Positions 37,302 to 48,906 of a stretch of DNA of 64,000 bases are shown here, one piece after another; within the stretch, counting starts at the first letter, position 1; the number at the start of each line of letters is the position of its first letter. The notes beneath the pieces were generated by a model. That model was not told where the DNA came from. It saw nothing but the letters and a program-made list of their open reading frames with translations, and ran no database searches. The DNA comes from Epiperipatus broadwayi (taxonomy: Eukaryota > Onychophora > Udeonychophora > Euonychophora > Peripatidae). The position numbers and the translations under genes are program-made. Location of the stretch: NCBI GenBank assembly GCA_028023455.1, contig JAQFVV010006215.1, positions 3,457,230 through 3,521,229 of the forward strand. Direction: 5' to 3'.

Positions 37302-39027
37302 GTAAATAAAAGTATGAAAAGCGAAATGTATTACTTTATATACATATATATATATAAGTGTTTAGAATATGTTTGATTATTATTTATAACCAAAGAGATG
37401 ACTTTTTTTAAAAGTACATTAAGGAAAGAAAAGGATTTTCTGCATCATATTATAAAAAGTAATATTTTATATTTTTTGTTCCCCATAAATGTATATTTAG
37501 ATAATTATTTTTTTGTGCTATTCTTTGTCATTTCTGCTGAATATTGTAAACTAATTTGTAAAAGATATATTTGAGACATTAGATTTAGTTATGGATTGAT
37601 TTAAGTCTGAGCCAAAGTTATTACTATTTATAAATAATAAATATTATTATAGATTTAACATTTAGAAGCCTCTAATAATTTCATGCATTCTTGATTTAAA
37701 GATGTCACTATTGTTTATTTGTTAAATAATATATTTACCTTCATTTGTAAACATTTTATTCAATTTAATGTTAATCATTTGGAATATTTTTAAAGTAAAT
37801 GTAGAGTATTAGTAATCATACTACATTATTTTTCAGAAAACAAATGATATTGTAGTTAATAAACCAATAACTGCTCTCTACTCTAGTGCTCTCAATAAGA
37901 AGCTTGAGTCATCTGTAATCACCAAATATTAGTCATTTAAATTTCCAACTGTAAACTGGTGACTGGCTTTTGTCTTTGTGAATAAGGTTTGAGATTCAAG
38001 CTAGATGAAATGCCATTTCACATCCAACAACGGCCTTTGACTCCATTTTACAATTCAGCACAGAAACTGGTGTGAAGATTGGGATTTCACTGCATTAATA
38101 TGTAGTAATCACTGATTTCTCAAGCTATAGATGATTAGTACTAGAGTAGAAAACTACTCTTGGTTTATCACTTGCAGTATTCTTAAAACCAGAAACCAGT
38201 CTGGGGATGATGATTTAAGTATATTAACATCTTGGCATTCAATAAACATTGATTAATTAAGCTTATTATAGATAACGCTAGTAACTGTTTTTGGTTTATT
38301 GCTTGTAGTGAACTGAAGAGACGAGTCATTTGTTTTTAGCATAGAAATTTGGAAGGATACCAATAATAAATATCTTTAGAAGATAATGTAATATTTGATA
38401 TGATATTTTTTACTGTGAATTAGCAATAGTAATATATCTAATCTCAAGACTTCATGCACATCTTGAACTATTCTTAGCCAAATAATGACATTGATATGTT
38501 TATGAATTGATTTAATTATAGTGTAACCTCATTTACTGGCATACTTAGATCATATTTGTTCTAGTTATATGGCCAAAAAATGCTGACAACATACTGTAAG
38601 CAATTGAAGGAATAGTAGGGTATATTATATGTTGAGTATATCGGAGAGAAGAAAATAAAAATGAATTCAAATAATTTTAATTTTTATTAAAATTTTTATT
38701 CATTATAATTATATTTTTTGGAAAAAAAATTATAGTTTTGGTAACTTATTTAAAATCAGAGAGTCACTATGCAATTAAGTTATATAAAATTTAAAATGAA
38801 TAATTTAATGTACAGTCCAAGAATATTTTCACTAAAGAGTAATAATGCTTGGCTGACAATTGCAGAAGTATTGTATAATAAGCATTTCACAAAATCAGTT
38901 GTACTAATATTCTAATTGGTAGAAGTAATTAGGATTTTATGAAATATTAAATATTTGTTTGATTTTGCTACTTAATTTAATAAGCTTATATATTTTTATA
39001 AATGTTTTTTGTTATATTTTTTTTCAG
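37302..39027 (+). other. TFAM intron (1.7 kb) with family B-like remnant
   Basis: The donor is GTAAAT at 37302 and the acceptor TTTTTTTTCAG ends at 39027. Between about 37855 and 38340 lies a more balanced, partly self-complementary patch. It contains GAAACCAGTCTGGGGAT near 38191, like the GAAAC-TA-GTC-TGGGGAT segment of the family B motif, but no CTGANGA upstream. This is probably a decayed family B-related insertion. The rest is A+T-rich without features. Confidence 0.55.
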
Positions 39028-39098
39028 GTTGTACTACTAAAGAATTGGATAAAAAAATTGAAAAATTGTGGTCATCTTTAAGTCAACTAGAAAAAGAG
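39028..39098 (+). CDS. TFAM: TFAM exon: middle of HMG box 1
   Basis: The exon completes a Gly codon with the previous exon and then reads CTTKELDKKIEKLWSSLSQL, EKE. This is helix 2 of HMG box 1 (the xKIxxxWxxLSxxEKxxY pattern). The acceptor is TTTTTTTTCAG. The donor is GAG/GTTTTT, a weak but acceptable site, leaving phase 0. Reading through would run into unrelated sequence within a few codons of the donor, while the next exon resumes exactly with KYKTVF. Confidence 0.85.
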
Positions 39099-40467
39099 GT
39101 TTTTATTATTTTAATCCATTCTTTGCTTGTAGAATATCTGTTAATCAATGTATTATTGTATGTGGAAATACATATGTGCATTCTGTATTCAAAACTAAAC
39201 CTTGCATGATTTATTTCATCATCATTCTTATTTATTCTACTAAGGCTATATCTACAATAAATTAGATTGGCAGAAACTGAGAATTTGGATGTGACACTAT
39301 CATCTAGTGTTCACTCATAACTCAAGCTTACAGTAATTGGCTCGAGAATAGATTAAGTAGATTGAATTAATGTTTCTAAAGCAGTTATATTTATATGCAT
39401 TCAACAGATGATAATTGTCCTTTTTCCAATGCATACATGTTTGAAATACCACGATGTTATCAGTGCTTTCAGAATGAATGCAAAAAGCATACTCTTATAG
39501 AAGATTCATTAATCTTCTTGAATTATATTACGAGTATATAGAATATAAATCTCAATATTGTGGGATATGTTACAAAAGAAAAGCATACATATTTCATTTT
39601 CATACTTATAACTTTCTAAAGATGATTTATTTCATTCAAGTTATGTGTAGATTGACACCACTTTTGATATAGATTATAGTAGCTATATATCTTCATGTAT
39701 ACATAAGCAATGTGTATATGTACATATAAAATATGTCTAATATTTATGGTTTTAGATGTAGTCTCAAAAAAAAAAAAAAATTTAGAGTACTAAAAAAGTT
39801 ACAAATTATGATAGTAAAAATGTAATTCTGATTTGAAAAGTAACAGATTCATATAGATTAATTTCAAGATTACAAATAAAGAAATGGGATTATTATATAT
39901 GTATCATTATATGACAACATGATTTAGATCAGGGATCCACAAACTGTGGCTCTTGAGCCAAATGTAGTTCTTTGTTTTCAATCTCGTGACTCTTGATGAC
40001 CTTAGGAGGGGAAAAATGCACATTACATTTCTTGAATTTGGCATTATTATAGAATAGTAATTATTGTATATGATGAATATTGGCTGCAGAAAGGAGTTTG
40101 CTATTAACTGAAAGGAGACACTTTGATTTCTCTTGGAGGCCTTAAAGGAACCGAGTAGAGCAAATTCCTAATGCCCACTCTGTACGTTCTTGTTGTTGCA
40201 GCTGTTATTACTATGTGATTTAATTATATAGTATACGAACATGGATGGGCTGCTCACCAACACGCATTAGCCAGCGTGGTGAGTTTATTGGCTTTTTACC
40301 TCCAAGTTTAAGAATATTTTTTCCAATATATACAAATCATGACAGACAAAAATAAATCACGGCCCTAATTCCCAGGAGGCTGTAAAGTCACCAACCAAGG
40401 CAGCGGTTGGTGACTGAAGGCGGAGGATACTAAGTATTTTCTGATTGCGGACTCAGGCTGCCATTTG

Positions 40468-43364
40468 ATGACGACTTTTTATTTAGGTACTTACAACTGC
40501 AGATCACTTTCAAGTGAAGGAAGATTGCAAGAGTTAGAAGAACTGTCTTATATTAAATGGGACATTATTGGAGTTTGTGAAGTTAGAAGAAAAGGTGAAG
40601 AAACAATTGATTTAAAAAGTGGACATATACTCTACTATAAAGGCACAAATATTGGAAATACAAGTGGAGTGGATTCATTATAAATAAAAAATGGAAGAAT
40701 AACATTGTGGAGATTGATAGTGTATCAGACAGAGTGGCAAGATTAGTTTTACAATTTAATAGCAGATACCAACTGCAGATAATTCAGGTTTATAACCCAA
40801 CAAGTTCTCATAGTGATGAAGTTATAGAAGATTTTTATATGGATGTACAAAAGGCTTTTGATCAGAGTAAACAACATTTTAAAATTGTTATGGTAGACTT
40901 TAATGCTACAATTGATAAACAAATGAAAGATGAAAATGCTGTAGGTAATTTTGGTTATGGTAATAGAAATGAGAGAGGACATAGACGTAGAGTTTGCAGA
41001 AAAAGGAAAACTTTATATTATGAATTCTTTTTTTGAGAAAAATGTTAAAAGGAAATGGACATACAGCAGAATTGGATTATATTTTGACTAACAGAAAATA
41101 CATATTTCAAGATTGTAATGTTCTTAATAAATTTAACACAGGAAGTGATCATCGATTAGTAAGGTGTAAGTTACATGTTAATGTAAAACTAGAGAGACAA
41201 AAATTATTAAGAAAAACAATATTTACAGTTGATATTCCTAATCTTCAGAAACATTCTAATAAATTTAAATTAGAACTTACAAATCGGTTTCAAGTATTAG
41301 TAGATTTTGAACATGATTCAGATTTGAACGACATTAATAGGAAAATAACTGATACACTTTTAAAAACTGCAACAAAGATAGCTGGTAAAAAGCAACAATT
41401 GACCAATAAAATTTTTACTGAGACTAGTCAAGCGTTGTTAGCCGAGGGGTCATCGCAGCTGCCTTGCAAGCAAGTAGTTGGTTGCAGACGGTTGTGGGTT
41501 CACATCCCAGCCAATACTATGACATATGAGAAAAAAAATTCTACTGAGACTAGAGAATTTATGAAGAAAAGAAGGAATATGAGGATATACAATAATGATG
41601 CATTAAAAAAGACTGAATATCTCAAATTTTGTAAAATGGTGCGGAAAAGAGTTGAAAATGATATAAGAAAGTATAATTGTGAACTAGCAAGGAAAGCTGT
41701 AGAAGAGAATAAAAGTCTAAAGAGTTTAAAACAACATTTTGGTATTGGTAGGAAATTTATATCTGCAATAAGAAAAAAAGATGGTATTATTACTAAAAAG
41801 AGAGATGACATCATGAAATGTGTAGAAGACTTCTATCAAGAATTATATAGTAATAAAGAACAAGTGCTCCTATACCTATTATATCTTCCAAATTGCCCAG
41901 AATTTTGAATGAGGAAGTGAGACATGCAATTAAATTTATGAAGGGAAGGCTCCAAGTAATGATGGAATTATAATTGATATATTAAAAGAAGCAGGTGAAG
42001 AAATATAAATTTTTTTAGCAAAGTTATATACCAAATGTCTAAATGATAAAGATGTACCAGATGATTGGAAGAATGCAGTATTAATATTAATATTTAAAAA
42101 AGGTGATAAAGAAGATAGAAATTACAGACCTATCAGTTTTATACAAAATTTTTACTAAGATAATTACAACTTGTCTACAGAAAACACTGGATTGCCACCA
42201 ACCAAGAGAACAAGATGGATTTAAAAGTGGTTTTAGTACAGTAGATCATATCCAGGTATTGAGAGAAGTTATAGAAAGGACAAATGAATATGAGTTGCCA
42301 TTATGCTTAGGATTTGTAGATTATGAAAAGGTATTTGATTTTATAAACATTTCTTCAGTGATTAAAGCATTGGATCATCAAGGTATAGATCCAGGATATT
42401 GTCATATTATAAAGAATATTTATAAAAATGCAACAGCAACAATTACATTACATAATGATAGTAAGAAAATCAACATTGAGACAGGGTGACTCCATATCTA
42501 TAAAACTTTTTACAGCAGTGCTGCAAGAAGTATTTTGTGGATTAAAATGGGAAGCTAAAGGAGTGAAAGTAAATGGAGATTATTTAAGTCATTTAAATTT
42601 TGCAGATGATGTAGTTGCTTTTGCAAATAATGCTTTAGGGCTACAGGAAATGTTGCAGGAGTTATCAGATGAAAGTAGGAAAGTAGAACTAAAGATAAAT
42701 GTTAAAAAGACTAAAGTAATGTTTAATAGATTTTCTCAAAATATGAAAATAAAGATTGATTATGAAGAATTAGAAGAAGTTAACAGTTACAAATACCTAG
42801 GTCAGATTATTAATACAGATGGAAACATAATGGAGGAAATTAATCATAGAATTAAACTTGGTTGGAGTGCTTTTGGTAGAAATAACTTGATACTAAAAGG
42901 AAGTATGCCTATGTGTTTGAAAAAGAAGGTTTTTAATAAATGTGTTTTACCAGTTTTTACTTATGGATCTGAGACTTAGACACTTAATAGAAGAGCAATA
43001 CAGAGACTTCAGACCACTCAAAGAAGTATGGAGAGATGCATGTTGCAGTAATAAGAAGAGATCGAAAACGCAATGTTTGGGTAAGAGAACAAACAGGTGT
43101 TATTGACCTCATTGAAAAAATTAAAAGACTGAAGTGGAGTTGGGTTGGACATATTGCTAGAAGAGATGATAATAGATGGACAATTGAAATTTTAAACTGG
43201 ATTCCAAGAGATTGTAAAAGACCCAGAAAAAGACCACATGTGAGATGGATGGATAAAATAAGAAAGTGTGCAGGGGTGATGTGGAGAAGAGAAGCTAAAG
43301 ATAGGAAAAAATGGATTGAACTTGGAGAGACTTCATCCTGCAGTGGATTGATAATGGTTGATGA
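40468..43364 (+). pseudogene. RTE endonuclease-reverse transcriptase ORF, broken
   Basis: The start is ATG at 40468 (MTTFYLGTYNCRSLS). The APE-type endonuclease shows TYNCRSL, the GVCEVRR block around 40578, VDFNAT near 40895 (usual GDFNA, Gly changed to Val) and SDHRL near 41145. The RT domain shows QDGFKSGFSTVDHIQVL near 42210, CLGFVDYEK near 42305, GDSIS near 42485, the intact catalytic FADD near 42600, and NSYKYLGQI near 42785. A basic tail with GHIARRDDNRW follows near 43150. Breaks: frame changes near 40675, 40980, 42105, 42487 and 43036; a short deletion near 41055 in the segment before ELDYILTN; stops near 41907, 42007 and 42977. It cannot make a full protein, though enough remains to define the family. 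Confidence 0.85.
41428..41538 (+). mobile_element. tRNA-derived SINE inserted in the RTE ORF, 15-bp target duplication
   Basis: The RTE sequence TTTTACTGAGACTAG (41413-41427) is repeated as TTCTACTGAGACTAG at 41539-41553, one mismatch. The insert carries an RNA polymerase III A box, TAGCCGAGGGG, and a B box, GGTTCACATCC (one change from GGTTCGANNCC), spaced as in a tRNA with a long variable arm, and ends in AAAAAAAA. A second, reverse-oriented copy is at 60.1 kb. The offset between duplications is 126 bp, a multiple of three, and the SINE has no stop in this frame. Confidence 0.82.
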
Positions 43365-44249
43365 TGATGAATATTTAATTATTAGAAATGTGTGAATAAA
43401 TCAAACTATCAAAGTAATTTTTTGTTTTTATTTATTTATTTTTAAGAGAATTTTTATTTTTGTTAGGGTGTATACAGAATCTCTTTTCTTGTAGCTCTTT
43501 AATGGGGCAAGGTGGAAGATATTTCTTTCCTTGCTACTTTTTAATTGGGTTGGTGGTGGTGGTGGGGGACTTAAACCAAATGGGATTGTTAACAAGTTTG
43601 CCCTGCCTTGATTTAGATCATAGTAATCCAATTTTAAATAATGTAATAGCTGAATTAAGAAATATTTATCCAAGGGCCATATTCTAAATAATACAGCACA
43701 TAAGTATGATGTTAATAAAAGATTTTATTGAAACAGGAGACAAGATAAAATAATTATTTATAATCAACATCAATATTATTGATTAGTGATATAATTAAAA
43801 TATCTAATATGCATTTGATTCAAATTGTTTTTTTATTTTTTCATTCAAAAAAAACAAAAATTTCTAGGTGGGCCGCACAAATCTTGTCTTCATTGTTTTA
43901 GATAGCTCTGATTCAGATGACAATTATGTAAATTAACTGACCAGTTTCAGTATTTAATGTGACAACCATACTCATTGTCAATTTTTAATAAGCAAAAGAC
44001 TTTCCACTAAGAATTTTTGTAAAGAAATATTAGTTGTATAAAGGTTCTAATAATATTTACCTGAGGATGAAAAAATGAACATTTGGCTGTTGTCAGTTTT
44101 GTATTATGATTTTCTCTCATCCTACTAAATAATAAATAAGTTAAAAAATAAACAAAAACAAACAAAATACAATCTGTACATTTTAAAATTATTGGATTTT
44201 TTTATTTATAATATATATTTATAATATTAAATTTTTAGTGGATATTTAG

Positions 44250-44445
44250 ATGGAATATAGTTTGTGGTGTTTTCCATTTATAATTACTTAATTATAAAGT
44301 TCTTTACTTAGGATAGTAGCCTGACAGTTTTACTTTCACTCTTAGCCCGGAGCACTTAACCTTGAGTAGCTACTGTCCTAAGTAAAGAACTTTCTAGTCA
44401 AATAATTATAAATGGAAAACTCCATGAACTGTATTTCCATATGTA
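44250..44445. repeat. Palindromic element (~80-bp arms, ~35-bp loop)
   Basis: The left arm (about 44250-44328) and right arm (about 44362-44445) are reverse complements through GTTTTCCATTTATAATTA, AAGTTCTTTACTTAGGA and an outer ATGGAATATAG-type segment. The loop contains AGCCCGGAG. No target duplication was recognised. Probably a MITE or foldback. Confidence 0.65.
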
Positions 44446-44854
44446 CTTACTATGAGTCAAATAATTGTAAATATATTAATACTAAACTGCTTGTAAATGA
44501 CTTCTATTTGCTATCAAATATAGGTGGATATATTAATTTTCATTGTCAGAAAAATAGAAGAATAAAACAATTATTCTTCAGATTTTTTGACAATGAAAAT
44601 GAGTATATATATCTATATTTGCTAGCACATGGAAATTGTTTTGCTGCTTTTTGTTTTTATATATATCAGTAATTAAATATATTAAAATTATTGAAAAATA
44701 ATACAGCCTAAAAAAGTTAAAAGCCTTATGCCATAAAATGCTTTGTGTGAAATAAACATTGAACATTATAAATGAAATAATTATTTCGAATTATTATTAT
44801 TTAAATAGCTCCAGTCATAGTGCATGAAACATTTGTTATTATCATTATTTAAAA

Positions 44855-45383
44855 TAGTGGTTCTCAACCTTTCTTTACAAGGACTTACTTCAAAGTTAAT
44901 TGTATTTTTGCACCATATCAAAAATTTTAGGACAAAAAATGACAAATTTTATACATATTTTATATTTATTATAAAGAAATAAATTTTATCACATATATAC
45001 AATGTTTATATTTATTAAAAAAATCAAAAAGTTTTAATCCTAATGTGATACTCGTGTTTGTTGTTCTTTGCATAATTTCTTTATTCTAGGATGAATTGTA
45101 GGTAAGGACATCCCGAATTCTTGTTCCATGAAAAGTAGTCTCATGTTTTTTGCTTTTAATTTTGGTCATTGATGAATAAGCTTGGCATAAGTACAAATTA
45201 GAGAAAGGCAATAAAAATTTTCAAAATTATTGTAGTTTGTTAGTGTTTTTGTAGACTTTATGTATTTTTAATTTTAGCAAACTTGTATTAATTTTTTAGT
45301 ATAAATTTTGATATTTTGCCAACATGCCTGAGGAATTCTTGTGACACACCAATGAGTCGCAAAACACACATTGGGAAACACTG
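44855..45383. mobile_element. hAT MITE with perfect 8-bp target duplication
   Basis: Left terminus TAGTGGTTCTCAACCTTTCT and right terminus (minus strand) CAGTGTTTCCCAATGTGTG are variants of the common hAT terminus CAGTGGTTCTCAACC. ATTTAAAA flanks both sides (44847-44854 and 45384-45391). The 529-bp interior has no coding capacity. A hAT transposase acting in trans, such as one related to the relics at 15-18.7 kb, would have moved it. Confidence 0.85.
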
Positions 45384-45569
45384 ATTTAAAACAATAGATA
45401 AATAATTTGTTCATTGTTTTCAGCAGCAGTTACTAGCAAATGGAGAAAGCCATTCCAATTTCAAGAGGGAAAAAAATAGAAAGAAAAAAAATACATTAGA
45501 GAAGACATTCATCTTGACTATACAAATCAATTCATGAAAAACAAATACATCCACGTTTGGAACATGCTG

Positions 45570-45767
45570 ATCCTTTACTCTGTTTATTTAATATTTTACA
45601 CTGTTGTCTTTTAATTTCTGCAGCAAATATATCTTTCTGAAAGTCTTCAACACATTGTAGCTTTCTATTGTATCCTATCTTCAATTATATCATTCCAATG
45701 AAAATAATCAATATTGTAATTTTTTATATCACATGATCACCATTTCTTATGCTTACACAAATTGTTA
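45570..45767 (-). repeat. Diverged repeat pair member plus family B tail fragment
   Basis: The part 45570-45716 resembles 61481-61640 in the same orientation, shown by GATCCTTTACTCTGTTTATT / GATCCATTCTGTTTATT, CTTCAACAC and CCAATGAAAATAATCAATATTG-type matches. At 45726-45767 the minus strand reads TTTGTGTAAGCATAAGAAAT then GATCATGTGATAT, the tail seen at the ends of the 12.3- and 19.2-kb family B elements. Confidence 0.5.
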
Positions 45768-46700
45768 TTAATTTGCTAGTTCTAATTTTACTTTTTTTAT
45801 AATATTTTTAAGAAAATTTTTCTAACATAAATGAGATCTGCCTCTCCTAAGAAAACCATGCTTAATATTATTATAAAATATTTTTTTAGTGCTCATTGTT
45901 TTACATTCCAATCCAATGAAGATGAAATTATACAATAATGGATTCTATAAAATAACATCAAAATGAAGTATATAGTAATTGATCTTATATTCTTGCCATT
46001 GAATTTTTAGAATTTTATAGTTTCTTTAAATGAAAATTTTAAATGTGTTTATGCTACATTGATAGGGGTTCTAAGTTTCACTTCTGTGCAATAAATTTGG
46101 TAAAATAACAGCCCTGTATACAGCTAATTTAGTGTGCAGTAGTTATTTTTGTGATGAAATATCTTATATGCACCTCAACATACAAGTTTATCTATCTATT
46201 TAAAAAGCTACCAAAATATAAATAAATTTTTCTTTATTTCTTAATCTTTTTACTTCCTTAAAGACTTTGTTTATCTCCCTTACTTCTATCATTTCAATAC
46301 ATATATATGACTCAAAATAATGTTTATCTTATTTGGATCTTTTTATATTTTCACATAAAATATAACATACATTTAATGTAAACAGGTAAAAAAAAAAATT
46401 GTGTAATCATTTACTTAGATGGTATATGGCAGCCAAATGGCAAAATGACACTTGGGAGTTTGTCTATCACTAAACGTATTGCAACATTTCTTTTTAATTT
46501 TATACTATTCACATAAAAATAACTAAATCATGCTATCTTGTAAAATTTATAACATATAAATCAAAATTATCATAAAAAATATACATATTTCTATAAATAA
46601 AATATGTGCATTTAACAAAACATTCCCAGAATTTATAATCAAATTAAATTTTTGTAATGAGTTCCTAGTTGAAACTTTTTTAATCTTTTACTTTTTATAG

Positions 46701-46850
46701 AAATATAAAACTGTGTTCCGAAAAGAAATGCAGGACTATAATGTTCAATATCATTTATATATGGAAAGTCTAAGTGATAGTCAAAAAGTAGCTTTAAAAG
46801 AAATGCTCAGAGTCAAGGAAAAGAAAATAGCAAAGAGAAGAACAAAAGAG
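46701..46850 (+). CDS. TFAM: TFAM exon: end of HMG box 1 and linker
   Basis: Exactly 50 codons, phase 0 at both ends. It reads KYKTVFRKEMQDYNVQYHLY, then MESLSDSQKVALKEMLRVKE, then KKIAKRRTKE. The first part is helix 3 of HMG box 1. The rest is the basic, helical linker that in TFAM contacts DNA between the boxes. The acceptor is CTTTTTATAG and the donor is GAG/GTAACC. The linker length and basic KKIAKRR run agree with insect TFAM. Confidence 0.87.
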
Positions 46851-48215
46851 GTAACCATTTTGATATTTCAACAAACTAGAAATATTTTGTCATGTTTAGA
46901 ATATATTTATTTACTTTATGCAGATCATTTCATAACAATTTGCATATACACAATAATCAAAACATGTAAGATTATGTTATAAATACAACATATATATCTG
47001 TAATGTTTATGCTGACAGCAGAATTCTCAATTATTATGTCATGTTTCAAATACACAAAATGTAATTTTAAATAATGTAGTATTAAAATGTGTATTCGCCA
47101 ATGTAAATCTTTACATACATTGTGATTATATATATGTACTGTGATAATCAAGCTTAATGGATAAGGTCTAGATCTGGTATCTGATATATTTACTCATAAA
47201 AAAATAGTATTAACTTTTATTTAAATATAATAAAGCAAGTTATGAAAGAAATTGTTAAGCAAAAAAGAGGAATGAATAAATTGTTTATTAATCCAAATAG
47301 GTTTGCAATACATTATCAATTTTTATAAAGAGTAATTAATTAATTATAATTATGTTATGATTGTAAAAATAGCAGGAGTCATTTAATTTACTTCAGTAGG
47401 CGTTAAATATTATTTGTATAGTAATTGTATAGTTATTATTTAAAATAGTATTTGTTAATTAATGTTACATTAATTACTACCAATGCTTTTATTGACATTA
47501 TGTATATGAAAGTGTGGGTGCATTTCAATGTATACAAAGCCCATTAATTATTAAATGAATATTATTTAATAAAGTAAAATTATTTTCTTTAATTGAGTAG
47601 TTATAATATAATAATAGATAATAATGGATTATAATTTGAAAGTAGATGAAATATAGTATTATGGTAGTGTTTGTTTCAAACAGGTGTGATGTTTCAATAA
47701 TCAATTCTGACCATTAACATTTACAGAATTTTGCATTAAAGCTTTAGATAGGGTATTTTTCCTAATTTTTTTGATAGCAATCTTAACATCTCCCATTGAA
47801 AAGTCAGAAGAAAAATCAAAAGATCAATATTAATTTTTAAAGAAATTTAAAAATAAACTACTTTAGCAACTAAAGTAAATGTGTTAATAAATTCCTAGGA
47901 ATTTCTCTTTTGCTTGCAAAGTCTACATTTGTTAGAATCTTGTGAATGTAAAATATCTAAATTTAAGAATAAAAATGAAATTAAATAATATTATGTAATT
48001 TTAAACACCATTACTGTGTTTCAATATATGGTAATTAAGTTGTCAAAAATGCGGAAACTGGCTTTAGAAATTTAAAAGCAACATTTTGATATTTTAATGG
48101 ATAAATACTGCATAGACTTCATACCATAGTTATAATTAAACAGAGAAGGAATTATCATGAGAAAATGCCTATCAAAATGATAAAACATTTTGAAAAGCAC
48201 TTTACTATCTTTATT

Positions 48216-48906
48216 TTATTTTATAAAGCGCAAACAGTATTGAAATTAAACTGAGAGAGGGCAAACCTCTCAAGCACGTATAATTATCAACAGCCAATCA
48301 GATCGTAAACACTGAGACAGAGAAATTTAACAAGAAAAGGGTGGTTCCAACCTCTTCTTTACTTGTCTTTCTATATATCCAAGCCAGTCTAAAGTACTTA
48401 GATCTGAAAGCGTGAATCTTAAATATCTTCACACTCAACTCACTGAGTTCAAATTACAAACATACAGTGTGAAATCTTTCGATTTACTATGCAGTAGTTT
48501 TTTGATGTTATAACTTGCAGCAACATATGTAAATAATATTTATTTTATAAAGCACAAACAGTATTAAAATTAAAATAAATATTATTTACATATGTTGCTG
48601 CAAGTTATAACATCGAAAAACTACTGCATAGTAAATCGAAAGATTTCACGCTGTATGTTTGTAATTTGAACTCAGTGAGTTGAGTGTGAAGATATTTACG
48701 ATTCACACTTTCAGATCTAAGTACCTTAGACTGGCTTGGATATATAGAAAGACAAGTAAAGAAGAGGGTGGAACCACCCTTTTCTTGTTAAATTTCTCTG
48801 TCTCACTGTTTACGATCTGATTGGCTGTTGATAGTTATAAGCGCTTAAGACGTTTGCCCTCTCTCAGTTTAATTTCAATACTGTTTGCGCTTTATAAAAT
48901 AAATAT
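48216..48906. mobile_element. Foldback element with ~330-bp arms and 10-bp target duplication
   Basis: TATCTTTATT flanks the element at 48206-48215 and 48907-48916. The left arm begins TTATTTTATAAAGCGCAAACAG. After one ~325-bp unit the same start recurs once (TTTATAAAGCACAAACAG near 48540-48560), and then the sequence turns into the reverse complement of the unit up to the right end. So it is a unit, the first ~35 bp of a second tandem unit, and an inverted unit. This is the same logic as the ribozyme array at 57.4 kb. No hammerhead core (CTGANGA with GAAA) was found in either strand of the unit. Confidence 0.72.

Larger units (their letters stand above)
40082..43364 (+). mobile_element. Near-full-length RTE-clade LINE inserted in the hAT element
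   Basis: About 3.28 kb, the usual size of RTE elements. It is flanked by TGATGAATATT at 40071-40081 and 43365-43375, and ends in a TGATGATGATGA-type short repeat as RTE elements do. The duplication partly overlaps that repeat, so its first bases are less certain than AATATT. A ~385-bp leader contains two short hairpins (CTCACCAACACGC with GCGTGGTGAG near 40255; CACCAACC with GGTTGGTG near 40391). One broken ORF follows, with endonuclease and reverse transcriptase. Dead copies of the same family lie at 22.0 and 61.8 kb. Confidence 0.85.
39930..43610. mobile_element. Non-autonomous hAT element with perfect 8-bp target duplication, split by an RTE insertion
   Basis: The left end CAGGGATCCACAAACTGTGG and the right end (read inward on the minus strand) CAAGGCAGGGCAAACTTGTT both match the widespread hAT terminus CAGGGGTGGGCAAACTT. 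They are flanked by identical ATTTAGAT at 39922-39929 and 43611-43618. Without the RTE insertion (40082-43364) and its duplication the element would be about 390 bp, a MITE-sized hAT derivative. Its right part contains a GGT repeat at about 43550-43568. Confidence 0.75.
39099..46700 (+). other. TFAM intron (7.6 kb) hosting nested elements
   Basis: Starts at the GTTTTT donor and ends at CTTTTTATAG. It holds the 39930-43610 nest, a palindrome near 44.3 kb and a hAT MITE at 44855-45383. A CATCTAGTGTTCACTCAT word near 39300 resembles a family B segment, but too little remains to call. The parts 43620-44248 and 45768-46700 hold nothing recognisable. Confidence 0.7.

Noticed and set aside
38280-38340. 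CTGAAGAGACGAGTC as a hammerhead core
   Set aside because: A small GAC/GTC stem follows CTGAAGA, but the next bases are ATTT instead of GAAA, and no stem I or cleavage site could be drawn.
41430-41525. A genuine tRNA gene at the A/B-box sequence
   Set aside because: It is flanked by a target duplication, ends in an A tract, has a B-box mismatch, and recurs at 60.1 kb with the same non-tRNA end, so it is a SINE.
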